24,674 nucleotides of DNA from Cloacibacterium sp046296655 (GTDB taxonomy: Bacteria; Bacteroidota; Bacteroidia; Flavobacteriales; Weeksellaceae), in NCBI GenBank assembly GCA_046296655.1, contig JBKBLE010000032.1, forward strand, positions 1 to 24,674, given 5' to 3'. Of the stretch, positions 1-7,645 are shown piece by piece. The notes under the pieces are model-generated. The model was not told the DNA's origin. It saw nothing but the letters and a program-made list of their open reading frames with translations, and did not search any database. Within the stretch, counting starts at the first letter, position 1, and each line of letters begins with the position of its first letter. The position numbers were made by a program, and so were the translations under genes.

Positions 1-59
1 AATCTATAGAAAATTCCGCTTAAAGCCTATCTATATGTGCATAAAATATATCTGTTTTT

Positions 60-1139
60 TTATTTAGGACAGTATTGGAACAAAATTAAAAGTTTATTCA
101 ATTCTATTCCCCTTGTTTTCGGAATTTGCATTCTTGATTTTTCTCTATTTTTTTGCAGTAATATGAATGAAATCAACAATGTTATGTTTCCCCACCAAAA
201 CCATCTAACATAATCTATTGCTATCAAACTTATACTTATTATTGCTAAATATTGAAAAACTATCACAAATTTTATAGAACCCCAATTTTCTGAAAAATAT
301 CTTTTTACATACCAACTGAAACTAAAAAATATCATCAACAAGTTCATGAAATAACCAATCATATTTGTAGGATTATTTTTAAATATCGGAATACGCCACA
401 TCAAGACTTCGTCGGTTGTATTAAATGTCCAATATAATTGAGTTATTTCTTGAATAAACGAAGGATTAAAGATTTTCCATGAATTAATTATAACATTTTC
501 ATCCGTAAATTTTCCATTAAAATACAATCCTAATAAAAGAAAAATTATAAATGACGGAACTAATGAAATGATTTTCTTTACATTGAGAAATGATTCGTTT
601 TCTTCTTTCAGAAAATATAAAACTGGAATAATATTGAAGACTAAAAATGCTTCATGAACTAAACTTCCTAAAATTAATATCGTATTGGCAAATAAGATCT
701 TATAAATTGGTTTTTCAATTTGTTTAAGAACCGTAAACAAAATTATCGATAATAAAATCATGTACACTTCTACAAAGAAAAACATATTGTAAGCCAAAAC
801 ATTGGCTAACATAAAAGAACCAATGAAAATGTAAAAATTAAGTTTTTGATTTAGAAACTTCCTTAAAATCCAAATGATTAAAGCCAACAAAACAATTATG
901 GTCAAACTTATTTGAAAATAAAAGGGATTGATGTTTGTAATTTTTGAAAACCAAAATAAAATAGCCCCAAAAAATCCACGCCTTATAAATCCATCTTCAT
1001 AATTGATGTACAATGTGGAAAATATCAAGTTTTTAATCGAAAAATATGACGCAAGTTTTATGAAAACTTCAAATGATATTAAAGCGTAAACTACCTTTAA
1101 TAGAGCATTTAAAACGTCCCGTTGAGAATGGTTACACAT
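60..1139 (-). CDS. polytopic membrane protein, possible GT-C-fold glycosyltransferase
   Basis: I do not recognise a named gene. The 359-residue product is hydrophobic throughout, with about 8-10 likely membrane segments (for example near residues 15-32, 74-92, 102-138, 148-176, 190-207, 262-278 and 291-328). Three polar motifs stand out: EDGFIRRG (48-55) in the loop after the first membrane segment, HE (162-163) inside a membrane segment, and DYVRW (309-313). An acidic residue in the first outer loop is a hallmark of GT-C glycosyltransferases, and the DGF.RRG pattern recurs in uncharacterised membrane proteins of polysaccharide loci, so a role in glycan assembly is possible but inferred. The start is the ATG at 1139. 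A TTG three codons upstream lies inside a -7 promoter box and is unlikely to be translated. The next gene is a divergent recombinase remnant, so there is no operon context here. Confidence 0.7.
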   Translation of the reverse strand: MCNHSQRDVLNALLKVVYALISFEVFIKLASYFSIKNLIFSTLYINYEDGFIRRGFFGAILFWFSKITNINPFYFQISLTIIVLLALIIWILRKFLNQKLNFYIFIGSFMLANVLAYNMFFFVEVYMILLSIILFTVLKQIEKPIYKILFANTILILGSLVHEAFLVFNIIPVLYFLKEENESFLNVKKIISLVPSFIIFLLLGLYFNGKFTDENVIINSWKIFNPSFIQEITQLYWTFNTTDEVLMWRIPIFKNNPTNMIGYFMNLLMIFFSFSWYVKRYFSENWGSIKFVIVFQYLAIISISLIAIDYVRWFWWGNITLLISFILLQKNREKSRMQIPKTRGIELNKLLILFQYCPK

Positions 1140-1145
1140 AACACC

Positions 1146-1153
1146 CAAATATA
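1146..1153 (-). promoter_or_regulatory. -7 promoter box of the membrane protein gene
   Basis: Read on the minus strand this is TATATTTG, a perfect match to the Bacteroidota -7 consensus TAnnTTTG. The ATG at 1139 lies six bases beyond it, so the mRNA should have almost no leader. No clear -33 TTTG is seen. Confidence 0.5.
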
Positions 1154-1214
1154 TGCATTGCGTATATTTTAATTATATAAACCTGCGTAAAAAAACAATA
1201 AAAATATATAAATA

Positions 1215-1243
1215 TTTGATAATCAGTATTTTTATTAATTTTG
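1215..1243 (+). promoter_or_regulatory. promoter of the recombinase gene (-33 TTTG, -7 TAATTTTG)
   Basis: TTTG at 1215-1218 and TAATTTTG at 1236-1243 are separated by 17 bases, within the range described for Flavobacterium promoters. The ATG at 1265 follows 21 bases after the -7 box. The promoter of the broken recombinase therefore looks intact. Confidence 0.5.
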
Positions 1244-1264
1244 GACTTGCGCAATAATTGTAAT

Positions 1265-2134
1265 ATGGACTACAAATTAGTAGAAAAATTTTTAACTAGA
1301 CTGAGGGTACAAAGATTCTCAGAAAATACAATTGAGAATTATAAAAGTCAACTAATTTATTTTTTAAAAATTTCTAATCAGTATAAACTAGAAGATATAA
1401 CTGATAATCAGTTAGAAAAATTTATTATATGGTTAGTGAATGAAAAAAATATTGGTCAATCTTATCAAAAAGCAATGTTAGCAACACTAAAAAAATTTCA
1501 TAATGAAATTTTTAATAGAGAAGTTAACCTGTCTCATCTTTATCCTAAAAGAAAAGAAAATAAATTACCAAAATTTCTTACACAAAATGAAATTAAAAAA
1601 AAATATTGATATTACAAAAAACCTAAAACCATCATTACTACTATATATTCTTGCGGGCTTAGATTAAGTGAATTATTAGAATTAAAAATATCTGACATAA
1701 AATCAGAACAAGATTGTATTGTTATTAGACAATCAAAAGGAAATAAAGATAGAATAGTAATGCTTTCACCCAAATTTTTAGATCTATTAAGAGAATATTA
1801 TAAAAAATACAAACCAAAAGAATATGTTTTTGAAGGGCAACTTGGCGGAAAATATTCTGCAAGAAGCGTTGAGCAGATTCTTAAAAAGTCAATAGAAATT
1901 GCAAAAATTAATACTCAGGCTTCTGTGCATACTCTCAGACATTCTTACGCCACACATCTATTAGAGAATGGAACTGATATAAGGATTATTAAAGAGCTTC
2001 TTGGGCATAACTCAATAAAGACTACGGAAATTTACACTCATATAACAGATGTTCAGAAACATAAATTAAGAAGTCCGCTTGATTTTCTAATAAAAATTTC
2101 CTCACTTCAAAACCTTTATTTATATTTGCTATAA
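1265..2134 (+). pseudogene. tyrosine recombinase/integrase (XerC/D type), interrupted by in-frame TGA
   Basis: This would be a 289-residue site-specific recombinase that cuts and rejoins DNA through a tyrosine. The N-terminal SAM-like core-binding domain occupies codons 1-110. Codon 115 (1607-1609) is TGA, and translation then resumes in the same frame through a complete catalytic domain: Arg133 in SCGLRLSE, a Lys in QSKGNKDR, H222-x-x-R225 (HTLRH), His248 (LGH) and nucleophile Tyr257 (EIYTH). No ATG follows the stop until about 1760, which is beyond the first catalytic Arg, so the downstream piece alone should be inactive. The usual family ending SPLDFL is followed by an atypical tail that overlaps the next gene's promoter. 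The start is the ATG at 1265; the TTG at 1241 is part of the -7 box. The damage may be real decay or a sequencing error in the A9 run just before the stop. Confidence 0.85.
2121..2128 (+). promoter_or_regulatory. -7 promoter box of the amidinotransferase-family gene
   Basis: TATATTTG matches TAnnTTTG exactly and ends 19 bases before the ATG at 2148. It lies inside the last codons of the recombinase remnant, so the downstream gene probably has its own promoter and does not depend on the recombinase transcript. Confidence 0.5.
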
Positions 2135-2147
2135 GCAGAAATTATTT

Positions 2148-3062
2148 ATGAAGCTCAATATAAAAAACGAAACAGGCAGATTAAAATCGGTAGTTTTAGG
2201 TCAGCCAAAGTCTATTGGCCCAGTTCCTACTTTAGAAGAAAGTTATGATGCTAAGTCATATTACTCCATAGAAAATGGCATTTATCCTAAAGAAGAAGAC
2301 ATCATCGCAGAAATGACTGCCTTCGAAAAAGTGCTCAAAAAATATGATGTAGAAGTTTTCAGACCGAATATTATCAAAGATTACAATCAGGTTTTCGCAA
2401 GAGATGTAGCCTTCGTCATCGAAGATAAAATGATTATCTCAAACGTCATCAAAGATAGAGCAGATGAACAGGAAGCTTATCGCAAAATTTTTGAAAAAGT
2501 AGAATGGCGCAAAATTATTAATCTACCCGAAACCGCTCATATAGAAGGTGGAGATGTAATTGTTTGGGATGATTTTCTCTTTGTGGGAACATGTTTCTCC
2601 GAAGATTACAGAAATTATAAAACGGCAAGAACCAATGAATATGCTATAGAAATTCTGAAAGAATATTTCCCGAAAAAACGCATCATAGACCTTGACCTTA
2701 AGAAAAATGACAAGGTTCCGTATCAAGGAGTTTTGCACTTAGATTGTACGTTTAATCCTATCGGAAAAGACAAATGTATTATCTACAAAGACGGTTTTGT
2801 AGATGAAAGTGATTACCAACTCATCATCGATATTTTTGGGGAAGAAAACTGTTTCCACATTACGCCAGAAGAAATGTTCGAGATGTATCCTAATATTTTC
2901 TCTATTTCGCCAGAAGTGGTGGTTTCAGACGAAACTTTTACCAGAATGAATGACTTTCTGAGAAATGAGTGGGGTTTTACGGTAGAAGAAATTCCGTATC
3001 GTGAAATTTCTAAAATGGGCGGTTTGCTCAGATGTTCTACCATGCCTTTGGTTAGAGAATAA
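2148..3062 (+). CDS. amidinotransferase/dimethylarginine dimethylaminohydrolase-family protein
   Basis: This 304-residue protein belongs to the guanidino-group-modifying superfamily (PF02274 type), whose members hydrolyse or transfer the guanidino group of arginine or methylated arginine, often yielding citrulline. The catalytic set is visible: RD at 85-86 (FARDVAF), EGGD at 133-136, His197 in LHLDC, and the nucleophile Cys296 in LLRCSTMPL four residues before the C-terminal LVRE. Length and motif order fit dimethylargininase or arginine-deiminase-like enzymes, and there is no signal peptide, so it should be cytosolic. The substrate cannot be set from sequence. It has its own -7 box and ends at a strong hairpin shared with the convergent bglX. 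A second member of the superfamily (ctlX) lies about 7 kb downstream. Confidence 0.85.
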   Translation: MKLNIKNETGRLKSVVLGQPKSIGPVPTLEESYDAKSYYSIENGIYPKEEDIIAEMTAFEKVLKKYDVEVFRPNIIKDYNQVFARDVAFVIEDKMIISNVIKDRADEQEAYRKIFEKVEWRKIINLPETAHIEGGDVIVWDDFLFVGTCFSEDYRNYKTARTNEYAIEILKEYFPKKRIIDLDLKKNDKVPYQGVLHLDCTFNPIGKDKCIIYKDGFVDESDYQLIIDIFGEENCFHITPEEMFEMYPNIFSISPEVVVSDETFTRMNDFLRNEWGFTVEEIPYREISKMGGLLRCSTMPLVRE

Positions 3063-3087
3063 TAAGATTATTTTGATCAAAATAAAA

Positions 3088-3125
3088 AAAGGACAACTTC
3101 ATTTAGAGGTTGTCCTTTCGATTTA
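3088..3125. terminator. bidirectional terminator between the amidinotransferase-family gene and bglX
   Basis: A 13-bp stem joins 3088-3100 to 3106-3118 (AAAGGACAACTTC with GAGGTTGTCCTTT, one T-G pair), with loop ATTTA. The minus-strand side runs into seven Ts, so it is best suited to end bglX transcription; it can also stop the convergent plus-strand gene. Confidence 0.8.
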
Positions 3126-3138
3126 AAGAAATAAGAAA

Positions 3139-5400
3139 TTATTGTAATGAAAACTTGATTTTCGTTTTTATAGCGTCTGAAGAATTCCCAATCAGCGCTT
3201 CGAAATCACCAGGTTCTGCTACCCAATCGTGTTTTACTGGGTCAAAGAAACTTAACGCAGATTTGTCAATCGTAATGGTTACTTCTTTTTGTTCACCCGG
3301 ATTTAAGTAAATTTTTTCAAAACCTTTCAATTCTTTTAATGGTCTTGGTAAAGAAGATTTTACGTCTCTTATGTACAATTGAACTACTTCTGCACCTGCT
3401 TTTTTACCTGTATTTTTTACTGGAATGGTAAACGTAATAGTCTCATCTTCGGTAATAACGGTTTTGTCTGCTTTAGCTTGACCAATTTCGAAAGTGGTGT
3501 AACTTAATCCATGCCCGAAACTGAAAAGTGGTTTGATATTTTTGGTGTCATGCCAACGATAACCTACGAAAATACCTTCGTTGTATTTAATGTTGATAGG
3601 GTTTTGTTGGTCTTTTCCTTTTCCTTGTGCCAATTCTTCTTTGTTACCAGGATATTCTCCTAATTGATGCGCTGAATTGTCTTCTAATTTCACAGGGAAA
3701 GTGAAAGGCAATTTACCAGAAGGATTAGCATCACCCGCTAAAACTGAAGCAATAGCATGACCGCTTTCTGAACCTAAATACCACGCTTGAACAATACTAG
3801 GAACTTCTTTTACCCAAGGCATTTCTACAGCATTTCCTGAAACTAAAACCACAGAGAAATTTTTGTTTGCTTTAGCCAAAGCAGAAATTAATTCATCTTG
3901 ATGATAAGGCAAGCCCATATCTTTTCTATCATTTCCTTCACTGTCTTGGAAATCACTTTTATTAAGTCCACCCACGAAAATTACAAAATCGGAATTTTTA
4001 GCGAGTTCTACCGCTTCTTTGGTTAATTCCGCCTGTGAACGATTATCAGTAAGGTCTCTTCCAGTTTTTACACCGTTATATTCTCCAGTTACATCTCCTA
4101 CATAACCTCTCGCAAAAACTACTTCTGCATCTTTCCCGAATCTTGCTTTAATTCCGTCTAAAGGTAAAATTTCATATTTTGCTTTTAATGAAGAAGAACC
4201 ACCACCTACAGTCATCATTTTGATGGCGTTTTCACCAATTACAGCAATCTTTTTAGTTTTAGCAACGTTAATTGGCAATATATTTTTTTGATTTTTTAGC
4301 AATACAATTCCTTCTTCACCAATTTCTCTGGCAATCGCTCTGTGTTCTTCAGAAGCAATGTTTCCAAAAGGTTTGTTTTTATTCATTGTGGTTAAGAAAG
4401 CCAATCTTAGGATTCTTCTTACTTTATCATCCAATTCTTTGGTTCCTACTTCACCAGATTTGATGAGTTTTAAATAAGGACGTGCTAAATAGTAATTGTC
4501 ATAAGCATTGCTGGTTCCTTCAGAAAGTCCATTTGTCCAGCTTCCGAATTCCATGTCAAGACCATTCATAATGGCTTGTTTAGTATCATTTACAGCACCC
4601 CAATCAGAAATCACTACTCCTTTAAAACCCCATTCTTTTTTCAGAATATCGTTTAATAAATATTGATTTTGACTTGCATACTGATTTTTGTACATATTAT
4701 AAGCTCCCATGATAGACCAAGTGTCTCCTTCTTGTACAGCTGCTTTAAAAGCTGGTAAATAAATTTCATATAGAGCTCTATCATCTACAATTACGTTGCT
4801 GGTATGTCTAAATTGTTCCTGATTATTAAGTGCATAATGTTTTACACAAGCAGCTACACCATTAGATTGAACCCCTTTAATGTATGGAACCACCATTTTA
4901 GAAGATAAAAATGGGTCTTCTCCCATATATTCGAAGTTTCTACCGTTTAATGGAGTTCTGTAAATATTTACACCTGGTCCTAATAGAATATCTTTTTTTC
5001 TATAACGAGCTTCTTCTCCAAGAGCTTTTCCGTATTTCCAAGACATTTTTTTGTTCCAAGTTGCAGAGAGTGCAGTAAGCGCAGGAAAAGCAATGATGGA
5101 GTCATTGGTCCAACCAGCTTGATCCCATTCATCCCATTTTACTTCAGGACGAATTCCGTGTGGTCCATCAGTTGTCCAAAATTCTGGAATTCCTAATCTT
5201 GGAACACCTGGTGAACTGAATTTTGACTGAGCATGAAGCATGGCTACTTTTTCTTCTAAAGTCATTTTAGAAAGTGCATCTTCTACTCTGAGTTCTATAG
5301 GTTGAGAATTATCTAAATAAATTTGTGTCTTTTTTTCTTGTGCTTTTGCTTGAAAACTCATTAACGAGACTAAGCAAACAAGTGCAATTTTCTTGAACAT
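3139..5400 (-). CDS. bglX: periplasmic beta-glucosidase, glycoside hydrolase family 3
   Basis: The enzyme hydrolyses terminal beta-D-glucosyl residues from oligosaccharides. At 753 residues it is close to E. coli BglX. A signal peptide (residues 1-20, ending AKA before QE) directs it to the periplasm. The GH3 N-terminal barrel carries KHYALNNQE (187-195) and the nucleophile Asp266 in GVVISDWGA; the second domain follows (about 360-600), and a fibronectin-III-like domain closes the protein (about 660-750, with the VQLYIRD and GFEKIYL-NPGE strands). It stands alone, divergent from the methionine operon and convergent with the amidinotransferase-family gene, and no SusC/SusD pair is present. The start is an ATG directly at the signal peptide. 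An 11-bp inverted repeat lies 40-64 bases upstream and may affect its expression. Confidence 0.95.
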   Translation of the reverse strand: MFKKIALVCLVSLMSFQAKAQEKKTQIYLDNSQPIELRVEDALSKMTLEEKVAMLHAQSKFSSPGVPRLGIPEFWTTDGPHGIRPEVKWDEWDQAGWTNDSIIAFPALTALSATWNKKMSWKYGKALGEEARYRKKDILLGPGVNIYRTPLNGRNFEYMGEDPFLSSKMVVPYIKGVQSNGVAACVKHYALNNQEQFRHTSNVIVDDRALYEIYLPAFKAAVQEGDTWSIMGAYNMYKNQYASQNQYLLNDILKKEWGFKGVVISDWGAVNDTKQAIMNGLDMEFGSWTNGLSEGTSNAYDNYYLARPYLKLIKSGEVGTKELDDKVRRILRLAFLTTMNKNKPFGNIASEEHRAIAREIGEEGIVLLKNQKNILPINVAKTKKIAVIGENAIKMMTVGGGSSSLKAKYEILPLDGIKARFGKDAEVVFARGYVGDVTGEYNGVKTGRDLTDNRSQAELTKEAVELAKNSDFVIFVGGLNKSDFQDSEGNDRKDMGLPYHQDELISALAKANKNFSVVLVSGNAVEMPWVKEVPSIVQAWYLGSESGHAIASVLAGDANPSGKLPFTFPVKLEDNSAHQLGEYPGNKEELAQGKGKDQQNPINIKYNEGIFVGYRWHDTKNIKPLFSFGHGLSYTTFEIGQAKADKTVITEDETITFTIPVKNTGKKAGAEVVQLYIRDVKSSLPRPLKELKGFEKIYLNPGEQKEVTITIDKSALSFFDPVKHDWVAEPGDFEALIGNSSDAIKTKIKFSLQ

Positions 5401-5439
5401 AAGAATTAATTTTTGGTTCAGTAAAACTACAACTTTTTA

Positions 5440-5464
5440 TTATTATCTCAAAATGAGATAATAA
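5440..5464. repeat. 11-bp perfect inverted repeat upstream of bglX
   Basis: TTATTATCTCA (5440-5450) and TGAGATAATAA (5454-5464) are exact reverse complements around AAA. The element lies in the bglX leader or promoter region, 40-64 bases before its ATG. It could be a repressor operator or an mRNA hairpin; there is no T-tract to make it a terminator. Confidence 0.45.
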
Positions 5465-5582
5465 ATTTTTCAAAAAACTTCTATTGAGATTGAATATTTC
5501 ATAATTATAAATAAATAATCAATTACTAATCAGTTAGTTATATTTTGTTTAAAACGAAAAGAATATTTTTTTCTTCTATAAA

Positions 5583-5615
5583 TTTGGTTTTCTGTAAAAC
5601 TTGTTTTTATATTTG
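5583..5615 (+). promoter_or_regulatory. promoter of the methionine operon
   Basis: TTTG at 5583-5586 and TATATTTG at 5608-5615 match the Bacteroidota -33/-7 pair with a 21-base spacer. Transcription should begin near 5621, about 25 bases before the riboswitch P1 helix. Confidence 0.65.
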
Positions 5616-5645
5616 CATCACGAAAAACGTTCTTTTATACACGCA

Positions 5646-5823
5646 ACTTATTAAGAAAGGTGGAGGGAATTGACCCTGCGAAACCTTGGCAACCTGCTAA
5701 CAGAAATGAGAGTAAGGTGCCAAATTCAACCCCGAAAATAGGGAAAGATAAGTCTGAAATCAGTTTAAAATAGTCATACACTATATCAAAAACTCTTTCG
5801 ACTTATCGGAAGAGTTTTTTTTT
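5646..5823 (+). promoter_or_regulatory. SAM-I (S-box) riboswitch with terminator/antiterminator platform
   Basis: The aptamer starts with the P1 strand ACTTATT (5646-5652), followed by the hallmark S-box core AGGTGGAGGG...GACCC...GCGAAACC..GGCAACC and an AGGTGCCAAATTC segment, a CCC/GGG P4 arm, and the closing P1 strand GATAAGT (5747-5753). The expression platform is a terminator: 5790-5800 pairs with 5807-5817 (11 bp, one T-G pair), followed by nine Ts (5815-5823). Its loop side, GACTTATC (5800-5807), is the exact reverse complement of GATAAGTC (5747-5754). Without SAM these two can pair and break the terminator. With SAM, P1 forms, the terminator folds and transcription stops before metY. 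This makes the downstream metY-osmC-metX-hom unit SAM-repressed. Confidence 0.92.
5790..5823 (+). terminator. SAM-responsive intrinsic terminator
   Basis: The stem AAACTCTTTCG / CGGAAGAGTTT has a 6-base loop, followed by a T-tract. It lies between the aptamer and metY and is the off-state of the riboswitch. Confidence 0.85.
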
Positions 5824-5893
5824 ATGCTCTTTCGTCAAGAATTTTCTGCAAATAAGTTGCTCTAATATTTAACAATTAAAAAATTATTAAAAA

Positions 5894-7189
5894 ATGAGCA
5901 ATTTAAAATTTGAAACGCTTCAACTTCACGCTGGTCAAGAAATCGACCCAACTACCAATTCTAGAGCGGTGCCGCTTTATCAAACTTCGTCTTATACCTT
6001 TAACAGTGCAGAACATGCTGCCAATCTTTTTGGGTTAAAAGAATTTGGGAATATCTACACCAGACTCATGAATCCTACTACAGATGTTTTCGAAAAACGT
6101 GTGGCTGCACTTCACGGTGGAGTAGCTGCTTTGGCTACCGCTTCTGGTCACGCTGCGCAATTTTTGGCAATTACCAATATTTTACAAGCAGGAGACAATT
6201 TCGTGAGTTCGCCTTATTTGTACGGAGGAAGTTATAATCAGTTCAAAGTTTCTTTCAAAAAATTAGGAATCGAAGCACAATTTGCTAAAGATGATGAGCC
6301 AGAAAGTTTTGAAGAACTCATTAACGAAAACACCAAAGCAATTTATTTAGAAACCATAGGAAACCCTACGTTGAATGTGGCAGATTTTGATGCAGTCGCT
6401 GCAGTGGCTAAAAAACATAATATTCCACTTATCGTAGACAATACTTTTGGAGCAGGCGGTTATCTTTTCAGACCGATTGAACATGGTGCAAATGTAGTGG
6501 TAGAATCTGCAACCAAATGGATTGGCGGTCACGGAACTTCTATTGGTGGAATTATTGTTGATGGAGGAAATTTCGATTGGGGAAATGGTAAGTTTCCACA
6601 GTTTTCTGAACCTTCAGATGGTTATCATGGTTTGGTTTTCTCTGATGTTTTCGGAGTTAACGGACCTTTTGGAAATATTGCCTTTATCATCAAAGCCAGA
6701 GTAGAAGGTCTTAGAGATTTCGGTCCAGCTATTTCTCCATTCAATTCATTTTTATTGCTTCAAGGTTTAGAAACATTATCGCTGAGAGTAGACAGAACCG
6801 TAGAAAATGCTCAGAAATTAGCGGAGTTTTTAGAAAATCATCCAAAAGTAGAAAAAGTATTATATCCAGGTTTGCCAAGTTTCCCAGATTATGAAAATGC
6901 CAAAAAATACCTGAAAAAAGGTTTCGGAGGGGTACTTAATTTTGAAATCAAAGGCGGAAAAGAAGCAGCGGTAAAATTCATCGATAACTTACAATTGGTT
7001 TCGCATTTAGCAAATGTAGGAGATTCTAAAACGCTTATCATCAATCCAGCTTCTACCACACACGAACAACTTTCAGACGAAGAAAGATTGAAAGCAGGAA
7101 TTACTCCAGGGCAAATTAGATTAAGTGTAGGAATAGAACATATAGATGATATTATCGCAGATTTAGAGCAATCATTTCAACAATTATAA
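5894..7189 (+). CDS. metY: O-acetylhomoserine sulfhydrylase (PLP enzyme)
   Basis: It makes homocysteine from O-acetylhomoserine and sulfide, the direct-sulfhydrylation branch of methionine synthesis, in the cytosol. It is a Cys/Met-metabolism PLP enzyme of 431 residues, the usual length for MetY and longer than cystathionine gamma-synthase. Visible motifs are the phosphate-binding Y55-x-R57 (NIYTRLMNPT), the ASGHAAQ loop (83-89), Asp182 in VDNTFGAGG (pyridine nitrogen) and the Schiff-base Lys208 in ESATKWIGGHG. It is the first gene after the SAM-I riboswitch, and metX in the same operon supplies its substrate, which supports MetY over a cystathionine lyase. OsmC follows 19 bases downstream. 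Confidence 0.95.
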   Translation: MSNLKFETLQLHAGQEIDPTTNSRAVPLYQTSSYTFNSAEHAANLFGLKEFGNIYTRLMNPTTDVFEKRVAALHGGVAALATASGHAAQFLAITNILQAGDNFVSSPYLYGGSYNQFKVSFKKLGIEAQFAKDDEPESFEELINENTKAIYLETIGNPTLNVADFDAVAAVAKKHNIPLIVDNTFGAGGYLFRPIEHGANVVVESATKWIGGHGTSIGGIIVDGGNFDWGNGKFPQFSEPSDGYHGLVFSDVFGVNGPFGNIAFIIKARVEGLRDFGPAISPFNSFLLLQGLETLSLRVDRTVENAQKLAEFLENHPKVEKVLYPGLPSFPDYENAKKYLKKGFGGVLNFEIKGGKEAAVKFIDNLQLVSHLANVGDSKTLIINPASTTHEQLSDEERLKAGITPGQIRLSVGIEHIDDIIADLEQSFQQL

Positions 7190-7208
7190 AAAGTAAAAAA
7201 GAAGAAAA

Positions 7209-7643
7209 ATGTCAGAATTAAATTTTAAAATAAGCGCAGAAAGTAAATCTGCAACCAAAGTGATTGCAAAAGCAAGACAGTTTGAAATCATAATAGATGA
7301 ACCTCAAGAGTTAGGAGGAAAAGACGAAGCGCCAAATCCTGTAGAAACATTATTGGCAAGTTATGCAGGTTGTTTCAATGTAGTGCTTCATCTTTTAGCA
7401 AAAGAAAGAAACATAGAAATCAATCATTTGAAAATTGATATTAATGGAAATATCAATCCTCAAAAATTGTTGGGAATTTCTAAAGAAGAAAGAGCAGGAT
7501 TTAAAAATATAGATTTAGAGATCACCATAGATTCTTCCGCTGAAAAGTCTGTCATAGAAAATCTTATAAAAGATGCCAAAGAAAGATGCCCAATTAATGA
7601 CAACCTTTCTAATCCTACTCCTGTAAATTTTCAATTGAATTAA
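7209..7643 (+). CDS. OsmC family protein (thiol peroxidase-like)
   Basis: This is a 144-residue OsmC/Ohr-superfamily protein. Members reduce organic or lipid hydroperoxides through a reactive cysteine pair. The family signature PNPVETLLASYAGC ends at Cys55, and the second cysteine is Cys127 in ERCPIN, with spacing as expected for OsmC proteins of the YhfA-like branch. There is no signal peptide. It sits inside the methionine operon, 19 bases after metY and two bases before metX, so it must be co-transcribed and under SAM control. Its job there is unclear: it may protect the sulfide- and thiol-handling steps, or act on a persulfide, but that is inference. Confidence 0.88.
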   Translation: MSELNFKISAESKSATKVIAKARQFEIIIDEPQELGGKDEAPNPVETLLASYAGCFNVVLHLLAKERNIEINHLKIDINGNINPQKLLGISKEERAGFKNIDLEITIDSSAEKSVIENLIKDAKERCPINDNLSNPTPVNFQLN

Positions 7644-7645
7644 AA

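Noticed and set aside
1265..2134. Recombinase as marker of a prophage or integrative element
   Set aside because: No phage, conjugation or cargo genes, no direct-repeat att sites and no tRNA are seen near it.
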